A stretch of DNA of 64,000 bases, from the NCBI GenBank assembly GCA_035544895.1, contig DASZZM010000101.1:9404-73403 (forward strand), written 5' to 3'. This DNA comes from JASLEW01 sp035544895 (GTDB lineage: Bacteria > Acidobacteriota > Thermoanaerobaculia > Multivoradales > UBA5704). The notes beneath the pieces are model-generated. The model worked only from the letters and a program-made list of their open reading frames with translations. It ran no database searches and had not been told where the DNA came from. A program made the position numbers and the translations under genes. Below, piece by piece: positions 47,898 to 56,481 of this stretch. Each line of letters begins with the position of its first letter. Positions within the stretch are counted from its first letter, which is position 1.

Positions 47898-49022
47898 TCA
47901 GTGATGCTCGTTGAAGAAATCGATCACCCGATTGTCGAAGTCGGAGTAGAACCGGTGCGCCGAGAAACAGACGTCGAGCTGCTCGCGGACCGCACCCGCC
48001 TGGCGCGCGAACCTCTCCGGAATGGCTGCCCGCCACGGCGAATCCTTCGGGTGGTCGCGCAAGAAGCCGCCGGCGTCGAGCAATCCATGCTCCCGAAGAC
48101 CCTGGTAGATGGCCGCCGAGTCGGCCGGCTGCAAGCCGGGAATGCGCCAGAAGCGCAGCGGATAGACCGGCGAGGGGTCATTGATGTTGAACTTGGCCGC
48201 CACGCCTTTCGACACCAGGCTGCTGAAATTCGCCAGGGCGCGCGGATCGCCGTTGCGATCGGTCTTGCCGAGCTCGTCGTTCTGCGCCATCAGCCAGATG
48301 GTCGGCACGCGCGAGCCGGGGCTGGTGTCCCCGGGAGCGAAGTAGATCGCCGCGGCGTGGAAGTTGAGCAGGAACGCGGCCTTGGCGGCGAAGGCGCCGC
48401 CGCTCGCGATGCCCAGCGCGTAAACCGGCTCGCCGGCCTTCAACTGTTTTCTCTGCACGAAAGCGGCGAGCACTGCCTTGACGCGGCGGACGTCCGGGTT
48501 GTCGAGGGCGGGTTGCTGATTCCACACCTTGCGCTCGCGGTCGGCGCTGTCCAGGGCGATGAGACCATAGCCGGCGGCCACCGCGTCCGCGGCGAAGATG
48601 CGCGCTTCGACGGCGTTCAGGAAGGCGCTGGCGCCGCCGCCGTTGCCGTGGAAGAGCACGATGGCCCCGGAGTGCCGGGGCGGAAAATAGGAGAGGACGG
48701 CAACGCCCTCCAGGGTTTCGGCGCTCGGTTTCCAGGCGGGGGCGCGTTTGAAGACGGCGGTGATCGCGATCTTGGCCGGCGGCATCACCAGGATGGTATG
48801 CGCGGCATAGCGGTCCACCACCTTGTCGACGTCGCCCGTCCAGCGGTCGAAGACCGCTCCCGGCGGGTTGGGACTGGCCCAGATGTGGACCAGGGCGCTG
48901 GCGGCGTGGCCGCCGCCGCCGCTGCCGCCGCGCACGATCAGCTCATAGAGCTTCGCCGGTGACGGGACCGTGGCCGCCAGCACGGCGAACCCGCCGGCGA
49001 GGTGGCGCAAGAGCCGCGACAT
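47898..49022 (-). CDS. secreted InlB-repeat plus alpha/beta-hydrolase-like protein
   Basis: Protein of 374 residues. Signal peptide (LLRHLAGGFAVLAATV). Residues ~25-95 match a divergent InlB B-repeat (ASPNPPGAVFDRWTGDVDKV, ILVMPPAKIAITAVFKR). The rest looks like an alpha/beta hydrolase: GAIVLFHGNGGGASAFL (oxyanion region), YGLIALDSADRE and GIASGGAFAAKAAFL. The nucleophile elbow reads G-I-A-S-G-G, not a clean G-x-S-x-G, so catalysis is uncertain. ATG 49022 has GAGGG six bases upstream; ATG 49028 is the alternative. It sits between the sulfatase and GT-C genes, so an envelope or surface-polymer role is plausible. Confidence 0.65.
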   Translation of the reverse strand: MSRLLRHLAGGFAVLAATVPSPAKLYELIVRGGSGGGGHAASALVHIWASPNPPGAVFDRWTGDVDKVVDRYAAHTILVMPPAKIAITAVFKRAPAWKPSAETLEGVAVLSYFPPRHSGAIVLFHGNGGGASAFLNAVEARIFAADAVAAGYGLIALDSADRERKVWNQQPALDNPDVRRVKAVLAAFVQRKQLKAGEPVYALGIASGGAFAAKAAFLLNFHAAAIYFAPGDTSPGSRVPTIWLMAQNDELGKTDRNGDPRALANFSSLVSKGVAAKFNINDPSPVYPLRFWRIPGLQPADSAAIYQGLREHGLLDAGGFLRDHPKDSPWRAAIPERFARQAGAVREQLDVCFSAHRFYSDFDNRVIDFFNEHH

Positions 49023-49073
49023 TTCCATCCCTCGGGACAGGCCACCAGAAGGCGCCCAGCGTAGAGCGGCTGA

Positions 49074-50657
49074 TTACGGCAGCGGCGTCGCTTCCGCGGA
49101 GGTGCAAGCGTCGCCGTGGCAGTACTGGAGCTGGTGCAGGACGCCCGAAAGCTGATTGATCAGGCTGTGCCTGGCGAACGACGACCGGTTGACCAGCTCG
49201 TAGGGGTCGATCGACAGGTTGTACATCTCGCGCTCGCCGTTCGCGTACTCGACATATTTCCAGCGATGCGTGCGCAGCCCGACATAGGGTATCGGCGGCC
49301 AGATCTGCGAGTCGAATGGGTCGGGCGGCTCCTGCAGCCCGGCCGCGCCCATGCGCGCCGGCGGGGTCTTGAGCTCCAGGTTCAGCTTGGGCTTCTGCTG
49401 GTACGCCTTGCCCAGGTCGGAGAAGGGGCGTTGCTCGATCAGCACCGCCTGGCGCCAGCCGGGCGGCTCCGTGCCGGACAGCAGCGGCACGAGCGAGCGG
49501 CCGTCGTGCGCGAAGCGGAGCTTGGTCCCGGCCAGCTCGGCGAAGGTCGGCGCGAGGTCGACGCTGCTCGACAGCGCATCGATGGTGGCGCCTGGCGGCA
49601 CCCCCGGCCCGCGCACGATCAGCGGCACGTGGATGTCCTCTTCGTAGGCGGTGTACTTGCCGGCCAGGAAGCGGTGCTGGCCCATGTGGAAGCCGTTGTC
49701 GGAGGTGAAGACCACGTAGGTGTTGTTGATCTGGCCGGTGCGCCGCAGCGTGCGGATGATGTTGAGGACCAGCTCGTCGACCGCCTGGAGCGAGCGGATG
49801 CGCTTGGGGTACAGGTAATCGATGAAGTCGATGCCCTCTTGGGTGAGCGGATCGAACTGCAGATCCTTCGGCTTGGCGCTGACGTCCGCCTCGTTGAAGT
49901 TCGGCGCCCGCGGCGCGATGAGATCGGGGAAGAGGTTCTCGTGCCGCGGCGCCGGCGTGGCCGGCCGGTGCGGCGCATAGGTGGCCAGGTAGAGGAAGAA
50001 CGGTTGCTGTCCGCCGGCCATCCGCTGGATGAAGTCTTTCGCCTTGCCGGACAGCACGTCGGTCAGGTAATCCTCTTCGGCGGTGCCGTGGAAGACCAGG
50101 GTGCCGTTCTCGTTGAGCGTGTAGTTGAACTCGGCGTAGGCGTCGTTGTCGGCGGGCACGTTCCACTCCGACCAGCCGGGAGGGACGTAGGTCTTCTCGC
50201 TGCCGCGCGGATAGTCGTTGATGTACTTGCCCATCAGCGATGTGCGGTAGCCGGCCTTTTGCAAGGCGGTGCCGATGGTGGCGCGGTCGAGGTTGAGCTC
50301 CTGGAAACGGCGGAAGCCGCCTTCCGGATAGGTATTGGTGAAGACACCGTGATTGTGCGGGTACATGCCGGTCAGGATGGTGGTGCGCGAAGGGCAGCAG
50401 AGCGAGATAGGCACGAAATAGTTGGTGAACGTCAGGCCCTTCCCGGCCAGGAACACCTGCAGGTTCGGCATGTAGTCGAGGCTCAGCAGGTTGACGTCGA
50501 GATCGTCGGCGAGAATCATGATGATATTGGGCTGTCCCGGCGCGCCCGCGTCCTTGCCGGCGCGGTGCCGGGCGCTGCCGGTCCCCGGCGCCAGGAGGCC
50601 GAGCGCCAGGGCGGGCAACAACACCTTGATCCAAACAGTTGAACGGCGATATCTCAT
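49074..50657 (-). CDS. sulfatase (arylsulfatase / N-acetylglucosamine-6-sulfatase type)
   Basis: Exported sulfatase of 527 residues. Signal peptide MRYRRSTVWIKVLLPALALG. Metal site IIMILADDLDV; the formylglycine signature is C-C-P-S-R-T (Cys87 as the modified residue) in SLCCPSRTTILTGMYPHNHG; VVFTSDNGFHMGQHRFLAGK and EEDIHVPLIVRGPG complete the family set. Activity needs a formylglycine-generating enzyme or anSME, neither in this window. ATG 50657 follows GGAGG. It lies in the minus-strand operon with two GT-C transferases and a hydrolase; a sulfated glycan substrate is likely but not defined. Confidence 0.9.
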   Translation of the reverse strand: MRYRRSTVWIKVLLPALALGLLAPGTGSARHRAGKDAGAPGQPNIIMILADDLDVNLLSLDYMPNLQVFLAGKGLTFTNYFVPISLCCPSRTTILTGMYPHNHGVFTNTYPEGGFRRFQELNLDRATIGTALQKAGYRTSLMGKYINDYPRGSEKTYVPPGWSEWNVPADNDAYAEFNYTLNENGTLVFHGTAEEDYLTDVLSGKAKDFIQRMAGGQQPFFLYLATYAPHRPATPAPRHENLFPDLIAPRAPNFNEADVSAKPKDLQFDPLTQEGIDFIDYLYPKRIRSLQAVDELVLNIIRTLRRTGQINNTYVVFTSDNGFHMGQHRFLAGKYTAYEEDIHVPLIVRGPGVPPGATIDALSSSVDLAPTFAELAGTKLRFAHDGRSLVPLLSGTEPPGWRQAVLIEQRPFSDLGKAYQQKPKLNLELKTPPARMGAAGLQEPPDPFDSQIWPPIPYVGLRTHRWKYVEYANGEREMYNLSIDPYELVNRSSFARHSLINQLSGVLHQLQYCHGDACTSAEATPLP

Positions 50658-50731
50658 GCGGTTTTCCTCCGCCGCGAAGATTAACCTTTCTGCGCCCGCC
50701 TAACAAGCGGAAACGAGCGAAGAAGGGGAGA

Positions 50732-52540
50732 TCAGCGCTCCTCCGCCGCCGTCCAGGGTGAGAAGCCGCGCTCGACGGCCTGCGCCCAGACGATGGCGTA
50801 GGGGGGTGCGGAGAACGCCGTGAAGCGATGAGCTCCGGCGGCCAGGGTGCGCGGGCCGGCGAGGTCACTGCCGTCGAGCTGGCCGCGGGCCGGACCGTCG
50901 CGCCCGACGATTGCATAACGGGCCGGTATCTCGAGCGTGAACGTGAACGGCAGGCCCGCGACTCCAGCAGCGGCAGGCGCGCCCAGCAGCAGCTTGCCGC
51001 AGACGCGCAGGCTGCCGCCTCCCACGGCAATGAAGTTGCGGGCCAGGAAAGCCCGGCCGCGCGGCGGCAGGCGCTGGCTGTCGGGCACCGCCGCGCAGGC
51101 TCCGGCCGCGATGACCGCTTCCGGGATGGTGTCGGCGATCCGGCCTTGCAGCATCGCCTCGCGCGTGATGTCCTCGAGCACGGGAAAGAAGGCGCGCCGG
51201 CGAAAGATGGTCTCCCCCTTGAGGTCGAAAACCGGATCGCCCGGTCCGGTCAGCCGCGAGGTGGCGGCGAGCAGCGCGGTCTGCGGGCCCGTCTCGTTGC
51301 CGCGCAGCAGGCCCTTGTTTACGTCGACCGCCAGCTCTGTGGCGAAGGCGAGCGCGAGGACCGCAACCCCCCACCTGGGCAGCCCGCCGCCCCGGTGGCG
51401 CGTCGCCAGGTGCGCCAGCCAGAGCGCCAGGAGGGGCTCGGCGGGCAGGTAGGTCTGCGCCGTCACCAGGGGCCAGAAGACCTGGACGCCGAGCAGGTAG
51501 AGGCCGGTGACGAGAAGCAGGACCAGGCGAGGCGCGATCTCGGCGGCGCTCCCGGCACCGCCGCGCGGTAATCGCGTCGCCCGCGTCGCGCGGGTCGCGC
51601 GCGCCGCGGCCAGGTGGAGCAGGGGCAGCCCGGCGCACAGCACCAGGAGCCGCTGCACGGCCCCGGCTCCGTGCCCGGTCACCAGCAGGTTGTGCCCGAC
51701 CGCACCGGCGAGCATCGCTCCCAGCGCCTGCCGCCGCCAGAAATAGACGACGAGCGCGAGCGGCACCACCAGCGCTCCGCACGCGGCGGCGCCGATGACC
51801 GCCGCGGAACCCCCCTCCTCACCCTGGCTCCTCCGCGGCAGGTAGGCGAGGCTTGCCGCCGCCGCGGCGAGCAGGCTGGCCAGCATCAGGATGGACTTGA
51901 GCGAGACCGCGACCGCCGCCCCGAGCAGCAGCCCTCCGGCAAAAAAGCGCCCCAGCTTCCGGGGAGGCCCGCCGGGCGCGGCCGTAGCCCGCCGGGAAGG
52001 GCTGGTCAGCAGGCACACCAGGGCGCCGAGCCAGCAGGCCACCCACGGGACGTCGCTGCGAAACTCCACGGTCTTCCACAAGAAAGGCGGCAGGAGGGCG
52101 GTGAGCAGGGTGCCCCACAGCGCGGTGCGCGGCCCGAACAAGCGGCGGCCGAGCAGCCAGGTCTGCGCCAGGGCGAGCAGGTATAGAGGCAGCATCGCCA
52201 GGCGCAGCCAGAAGAGCACGCGGGCGCTCTCGCCCAGCGCCGCCAGCAAGGGGGCGAAGAGCATGTGGAACAGGGGAGTGTGGTTGTCGAAAAGATCGCG
52301 GTACTGCACCAGGCCCCGGGTCCAGCCCCAGGCCACGTGCGCGTGCTGCGCCTCGTCGGAGTTGAACCGGTAATGGAAAGCTCCGAACAGGCGCAGGGCG
52401 AGCGCCGCCAGCGCCAGGCTCCCCGCCGCCGCGCGCTCGCGCGCCGAGAGCCTTGGCTCCGCCGCGCCGTCCTCGCGCGGTTCTTCCTCTCGCGCCCCGC
52501 CCTCGGGCGACCTGCCCGCCGCCTTGCCGCCGATCTCCAT
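50732..52540 (-). CDS. GT-C fold membrane glycosyltransferase (GT39-like)
   Basis: Polytopic membrane protein of 602 residues. After a Glu/Arg-rich cytoplasmic start comes a first helix and the loop YRFNSDEAQHAHVAWGW, with the catalytic Asp-Glu pair. TRGLVQYRDLFDNHTPLFHM is a typical continuation for GT39-like proteins. Ten or more helices follow, then a soluble C-terminal domain of about 170 residues (LKGETIFRRRAFFPVLEDIT). ATG 52540 is chosen over one at 52579 because the latter adds only Arg-rich sequence. First gene of the four-gene envelope operon. Sugar donor and acceptor unknown. Confidence 0.75.
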   Translation of the reverse strand: MEIGGKAAGRSPEGGAREEEPREDGAAEPRLSARERAAAGSLALAALALRLFGAFHYRFNSDEAQHAHVAWGWTRGLVQYRDLFDNHTPLFHMLFAPLLAALGESARVLFWLRLAMLPLYLLALAQTWLLGRRLFGPRTALWGTLLTALLPPFLWKTVEFRSDVPWVACWLGALVCLLTSPSRRATAAPGGPPRKLGRFFAGGLLLGAAVAVSLKSILMLASLLAAAAASLAYLPRRSQGEEGGSAAVIGAAACGALVVPLALVVYFWRRQALGAMLAGAVGHNLLVTGHGAGAVQRLLVLCAGLPLLHLAAARATRATRATRLPRGGAGSAAEIAPRLVLLLVTGLYLLGVQVFWPLVTAQTYLPAEPLLALWLAHLATRHRGGGLPRWGVAVLALAFATELAVDVNKGLLRGNETGPQTALLAATSRLTGPGDPVFDLKGETIFRRRAFFPVLEDITREAMLQGRIADTIPEAVIAAGACAAVPDSQRLPPRGRAFLARNFIAVGGGSLRVCGKLLLGAPAAAGVAGLPFTFTLEIPARYAIVGRDGPARGQLDGSDLAGPRTLAAGAHRFTAFSAPPYAIVWAQAVERGFSPWTAAEER

Positions 52541-52734
52541 CGCGCGCAATAGTAGCCTCGACCGGCTGTGCCGGCCCAAGGGATGAAGCGGCGCCGAATC
52601 TCACTCTCGGGGCCACGACTTCCTGCCCGCTTGCCGCTCCCGGCCCTGTGCTAGGCTTGCGCTTCTCGGCCGAGGTCTCACCCGATGCGCCGACTCCCCT
52701 TCCGTTTCCTTTCAACTACGAGGCATGAGGGCTG

Positions 52735-53763
52735 ATGAAACCGACCAAGAAGATCGGCATCCTTTTCGGACAGGAGAACACCTTCCCATGGGCCTTCATG
52801 GAGCGCGTCAACTCCATGCAGGCCGAGGGCATCGTCGCCGAGCCGGTGCGCATCGACAAAGTGATGCAAGGCGAGGACAGCGGCTACGCGGTGATCGTCG
52901 ACCGCATCTCCCAGGACGTCCCTTTCTACCGCGCGTACCTGAAGAACGCCGCGCTCAACGGCACCGCGGTGATCAACAACCCTTTCTGGTGGAGCGCCGA
53001 CGACAAATTCTTCAATAACTGCCTGGCCACCAAGATCGGCGTCGCCGTCCCGAAGACCGTCCTGCTGCCCTCCAAGCAGCATCCGCCGGACACCAACGAA
53101 AGCTCCATGCGCAACCTCGCCTACCCGCTCGATTGGGAGGCCATCTTCGCCTACGTCGGGTTTCCGGCTTTCTTCAAGCCGTTTGCCGGCGGCGGCTGGA
53201 AGAGCGTTTACAAGCTGCACAGCCGCGAGGAGTTCTTCCGGGTCTACGACGAGACCGGCCAGCTGGTGATGATGCTCCAAGAGGAGATCGTCTTCCGTGA
53301 GTACTTCCGCTGCTATTGCATCGACTGCCGGGACGTGCGGATCATGCGCTACGACCCCAAGGCGCCTTTTCACGAGCGCTACGTGCGCAACGCCCCGCCG
53401 GTGCCCCAGGACATCCTCGACCAGGTGCGCGACGGCGTCCTGCGGCTCAACCGCGCGCTGGGCTACGACTTCAACACGGTGGAGTTCGCGGTGCGCGACG
53501 GCGTCCCCTACGCGATCGATTTCTGCAACCCGGCGCCGGACGCCGATCTCAACTCGATCGGCGAAGAGAACTTCGCCTGGGTGGTCGAGGCGACGGCCCG
53601 CATGGCGGTGCGCAAGGCGCGAGAGCACGTGCCTGGACGCAACAACTTGACCTGGGGCGAGCTCGTGGCGAGCTTCGCGGGCAGCCGGCAAGAGGCCGCC
53701 GCTCCCGCCATTGGCGGCACTCCCGGCAGGTCGACCGCCGGCACTCCCGCCGCGGTGGGCTGA
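52735..53763 (+). CDS. ATP-grasp ligase, first gene of a three-amidoligase operon
   Basis: Protein of 342 residues of the ATP-grasp superfamily (RimK/glutathione-synthetase-like). IGILFGQENTFPWAFMERV starts a pre-ATP-grasp domain; the ATP-binding lysines lie in AFFKPFAGGGWKSVYKL, the grasp strand in VMMLQEEIVFREYFRCYCI, and the metal site in TVEFAVRDGVPYAIDFCNPA (Glu and Asn). The C-terminal ~35 residues are a Gly/Ala/Thr-rich tail. ATG 52735 has GAGGG close upstream. The next gene follows after 31 bp. The family joins a carboxylate to an amine through an acyl phosphate; substrate unknown. Confidence 0.85.
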   Translation: MKPTKKIGILFGQENTFPWAFMERVNSMQAEGIVAEPVRIDKVMQGEDSGYAVIVDRISQDVPFYRAYLKNAALNGTAVINNPFWWSADDKFFNNCLATKIGVAVPKTVLLPSKQHPPDTNESSMRNLAYPLDWEAIFAYVGFPAFFKPFAGGGWKSVYKLHSREEFFRVYDETGQLVMMLQEEIVFREYFRCYCIDCRDVRIMRYDPKAPFHERYVRNAPPVPQDILDQVRDGVLRLNRALGYDFNTVEFAVRDGVPYAIDFCNPAPDADLNSIGEENFAWVVEATARMAVRKAREHVPGRNNLTWGELVASFAGSRQEAAAPAIGGTPGRSTAGTPAAVG

Positions 53764-53794
53764 GCCGCCGGCGGCGGATTCCAGGAGGCCGGCC

Positions 53795-54916
53795 ATGTCC
53801 GAAGCGCGGTGGTTCACGCTGGGTATCGAAGAGGAGTTCCAGCTCATCGACCCGCAGACGCGGGACCTGCGTTCTCACATCCAGCACCTGCTGGCCGACG
53901 ACGCGGCGACCGGCGCCCTCAAGGACCAGCTCAAGCCCGAGCTGCACCAGTCGGTGATCGAGGTCGGCACCAGGATCTGCCGCGACATCAAGGAGGCGCG
54001 CCGCGAAGTGGTGACGCTGCGCCGCGACCTCGCCGCGCTCGCCCGGCGCAACGGGCTGACCATCGCCGCCTCGGGCACCCATCCGTTCGCGCACTGGAAA
54101 GACCAGGGAATCACCATCCATCCGCGCTACGAGGAGATCGTCGAAGACCTGCAGCAGGTGGCGCGCGCCAACCTGATCTTCGGTTTGCACGTGCACGTCG
54201 GCATCGAGGACCGTGAGGTGGCCATCCACATCATGAACGCCGCCCGCTACTTCCTGCCGCACATCTTCGCCCTGTCCACCAACTCGCCCTTCTGGCAGGC
54301 CGCCAACACCGGCCTGAAGTCGTACCGCAGCAAGATCTTCGACCGCTTTCCGCGCACCGGCATCCCGGACCACTTCACCAGCCTCTCCGAGTACGAGAAC
54401 TACCTCAAGCTGCTGGTCAAGACCCGCTGTATCGACAACGCCAAGAAGATCTGGTGGGACGTCCGCCTGCATCCGTTCTTCAACACGCTGGAGTTCCGGG
54501 TCTGCGACGTGCCGATGCGGGTCGACGAGACCATCGCGCTCGCCGCCCTCATCCAGGCGATCGTCGCCAAGCTCCACAAGCTGATCGGCATGAACCTGGG
54601 ATTCCGCCTCTACCGCCGCCTGCTGCTCAACGAGAACAAATGGCGCGCCGCCCGCTACGGGATCTCCGGCAAGCTGATCGATTTCGGCAAGCAGGCGGAG
54701 GTCCCTTGCGTGGACCTCATCCACGAGCTGCTCGCCTTCATCGACGACGTCGTGGACGACCTCGGCAGCCGTGCGGACGTCGGCTACATCCACGAGATCC
54801 TGCGCCACGGCACCGGCGCGGATCGCCAGCTCTCCGTCTGGCGCGGCTCCGGGCACGACCTCAAGGCGGTGGTGGACTACATCGTCGCCGAGACCCATGC
54901 GGGTCTCGAGGGCTAG
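53795..54916 (+). CDS. YbdK-type carboxylate-amine ligase (GCS2 family)
   Basis: Protein of 373 residues of the GCS2 family, a glutamine-synthetase-fold amidoligase related to YbdK and EgtA. FTLGIEEEFQLIDPQT is the family start with the metal-binding Glu. Further: ELHQSVIEVGTRICRDIKEA, IAASGTHPFAHWKDQ, FGLHVHVGIEDREVAI, WWDVRLHPFFNTLEFRVCDV. ATG 53795 is preceded by CAGGAGG. YbdK shows weak glutamate-cysteine ligase activity in E. coli. Here it is sandwiched between two ATP-grasp-type genes, so it probably makes one bond of a small peptide-like compound. Confidence 0.92.
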   Translation: MSEARWFTLGIEEEFQLIDPQTRDLRSHIQHLLADDAATGALKDQLKPELHQSVIEVGTRICRDIKEARREVVTLRRDLAALARRNGLTIAASGTHPFAHWKDQGITIHPRYEEIVEDLQQVARANLIFGLHVHVGIEDREVAIHIMNAARYFLPHIFALSTNSPFWQAANTGLKSYRSKIFDRFPRTGIPDHFTSLSEYENYLKLLVKTRCIDNAKKIWWDVRLHPFFNTLEFRVCDVPMRVDETIALAALIQAIVAKLHKLIGMNLGFRLYRRLLLNENKWRAARYGISGKLIDFGKQAEVPCVDLIHELLAFIDDVVDDLGSRADVGYIHEILRHGTGADRQLSVWRGSGHDLKAVVDYIVAETHAGLEG

Positions 54917-54923
54917 ACGAACC

Positions 54924-56114
54924 ATGGTCCCCGAGCTGCGGCGCGCCTTCAACGCGGCCTTCCGCGCCGAGAGCTATGCCGCGATGTTGCGCTGGCTGGA
55001 GGAGGAGGCCGGTTTTCCGGTGCCGTTCCGCGTCTGCGAGACGCCTCTCTTCCTGACCCGCGAGCTCGCCGCCGAGCTCGAGCGCGCGGCGCACGAGGTG
55101 CTGGCGGCGGTGACCGCGCCCGACTACCTGTGCTCGGCCGAGCGGGCCGTGCCGCCGCGCTATGCCGTGCCGCGCGAGGACGCGCACACGACCTTTCTGC
55201 AGGTCGATTTCGCGCTGGCCGCGGGCGCCGGCGGCGAGGTCGTGCCGCGGCTCATCGAGCTGCAAGGCTTTCCTTCGCTGTATGGCTTCCAGTGGCTGCT
55301 CGAGCGCGCCTACCGCGCGCATTTCGCGATCGGCGCCGGGCTGTCGCCCTATTTCGGCGGCCTCTCCGCGCCGGCCTACGTGGAGTGCCTGCGCCAGACG
55401 ATCGTCGGCGGCCATGATCCGGAAAACGTGGTGCTGCTCGAGATCGAGCCCGAGGCGCAGAAGACGCGGGTCGATTTCGCCGCCACCGAGCGGCTGCTCG
55501 GGATCAAGACGGTCTCGACCGCCGCGGTGGTGGTGCGCGGCGATAGGGCCTGCTATGCCAGCGGCGGGCGCGAGGTGCCGATCGAGCGCATCTACAACCG
55601 GGTGATCTTCGACGAGGCGGCGCGCCGCGGGCTCGACCTCGGGCCGCTGTTCCGTCGCGAGGTGGAGGTGGAGTGGGTGGGCCACCCCAACTGGTTCTGG
55701 AAGATCAGCAAGTTCTCCCTGCCGTTCATCCACGGCCGCTACTGCCCGCCTTGTTATCTGCTCGCGGACCTTGCGGAAACGGAGTACCCGGAGGATCTCG
55801 AGAACTACGTGTTGAAGCCGCTTTTCTCGTTCGCCGGGCTGGGGGTCGAGCTCGGGGTGACGAAGGAGCGCTTGCGCGGCATCGCGCAGCCCGAGAATTT
55901 CATCTTGCAGCGCCGCGTCGACTACGCGCCGGTGGTCGCGACGCCGGACGAGCCGGCCAAGGCGGAGGTGCGGATGATGTTCGTGTGGGGGAAGGAGGGC
56001 CCGCCGCGGCTGGTCAACAATCTGGTGCGCATGACCAAGGGGCGGATGGTGGGCGTGGACTTCAACAAGGACCGCACGTGGATCGGGGCCAGCGTGGCGC
56101 TGCATCCGGAGTGA
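54924..56114 (+). CDS. divergent ATP-grasp / glutathionylspermidine-synthase-like protein
   Basis: Protein of 396 residues, third gene of the operon, 7 bp after the second. LIELQGFPSLYGFQWLLERA, IERIYNRVIFDEAARRG, WVGHPNWFWKISKFSLPFIH, ENYVLKPLFSFAGLGVELGV (a candidate ATP-binding Lys and glycine-rich loop), FILQRRVDYAP and AEVRMMFVWG fit an ATP-grasp domain with unusual arrangement, as in glutathionylspermidine-synthase-like proteins. The identity is tentative, but the conservation of the gene order ATP-grasp/GCS2/ATP-grasp is known from comparative studies of amidoligase clusters. No transporter or modifying enzyme accompanies the three. Confidence 0.7.
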   Translation: MVPELRRAFNAAFRAESYAAMLRWLEEEAGFPVPFRVCETPLFLTRELAAELERAAHEVLAAVTAPDYLCSAERAVPPRYAVPREDAHTTFLQVDFALAAGAGGEVVPRLIELQGFPSLYGFQWLLERAYRAHFAIGAGLSPYFGGLSAPAYVECLRQTIVGGHDPENVVLLEIEPEAQKTRVDFAATERLLGIKTVSTAAVVVRGDRACYASGGREVPIERIYNRVIFDEAARRGLDLGPLFRREVEVEWVGHPNWFWKISKFSLPFIHGRYCPPCYLLADLAETEYPEDLENYVLKPLFSFAGLGVELGVTKERLRGIAQPENFILQRRVDYAPVVATPDEPAKAEVRMMFVWGKEGPPRLVNNLVRMTKGRMVGVDFNKDRTWIGASVALHPE

Positions 56115-56150
56115 GGTAAGGACAAAACGAAGAGGGGGGCTGGTGGTAGG

Positions 56151-56268
56151 CGGCCCTCGGGCGGCCCTCGCAGGTCGCTTGTCGGGCGGCTGGCTTGGTT
56201 CTGTAGGCGGCGAAGGGTGACATGGACGCCGCTGCCAAATGCGACCTGCGAGGGCCGCCCGAGGGCCG
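56151..56268. repeat. perfect 28-bp inverted repeat with 62-base centre
   Basis: Arms 56151-56178 and 56241-56268 are exact complements: CGGCCCTCGGGCGGCCCTCG then CAGGTCGC. Each arm itself contains CGGCCCTCG twice. The centre (56179-56240) has no long open frame. It lies 36 bp after the third amidoligase stop. No T-run follows, so it is not a standard terminator. The rest of the 56115-56481 gap shows no gene. Confidence 0.9.
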
Positions 56269-56481
56269 GGGGACCGTGTGCCACTTCGTTCGGTGGCCGG
56301 GGCAACCAGAATTGAAGCGGTATCCGATTTAAGGGTCGTGGTGGGGTGCTGGTAGAATCCGTGGTCTCAGCTTTCAGGAACAAGGGTGGGCCGACGGAGG
56401 CCGGTGGAGGGGTCCGGCTGAGGGGGTTGGCCGTGGCGGGGAGGGGGAAGGACTGGAAATGTGGAGACAAGGAGTGAAGGA

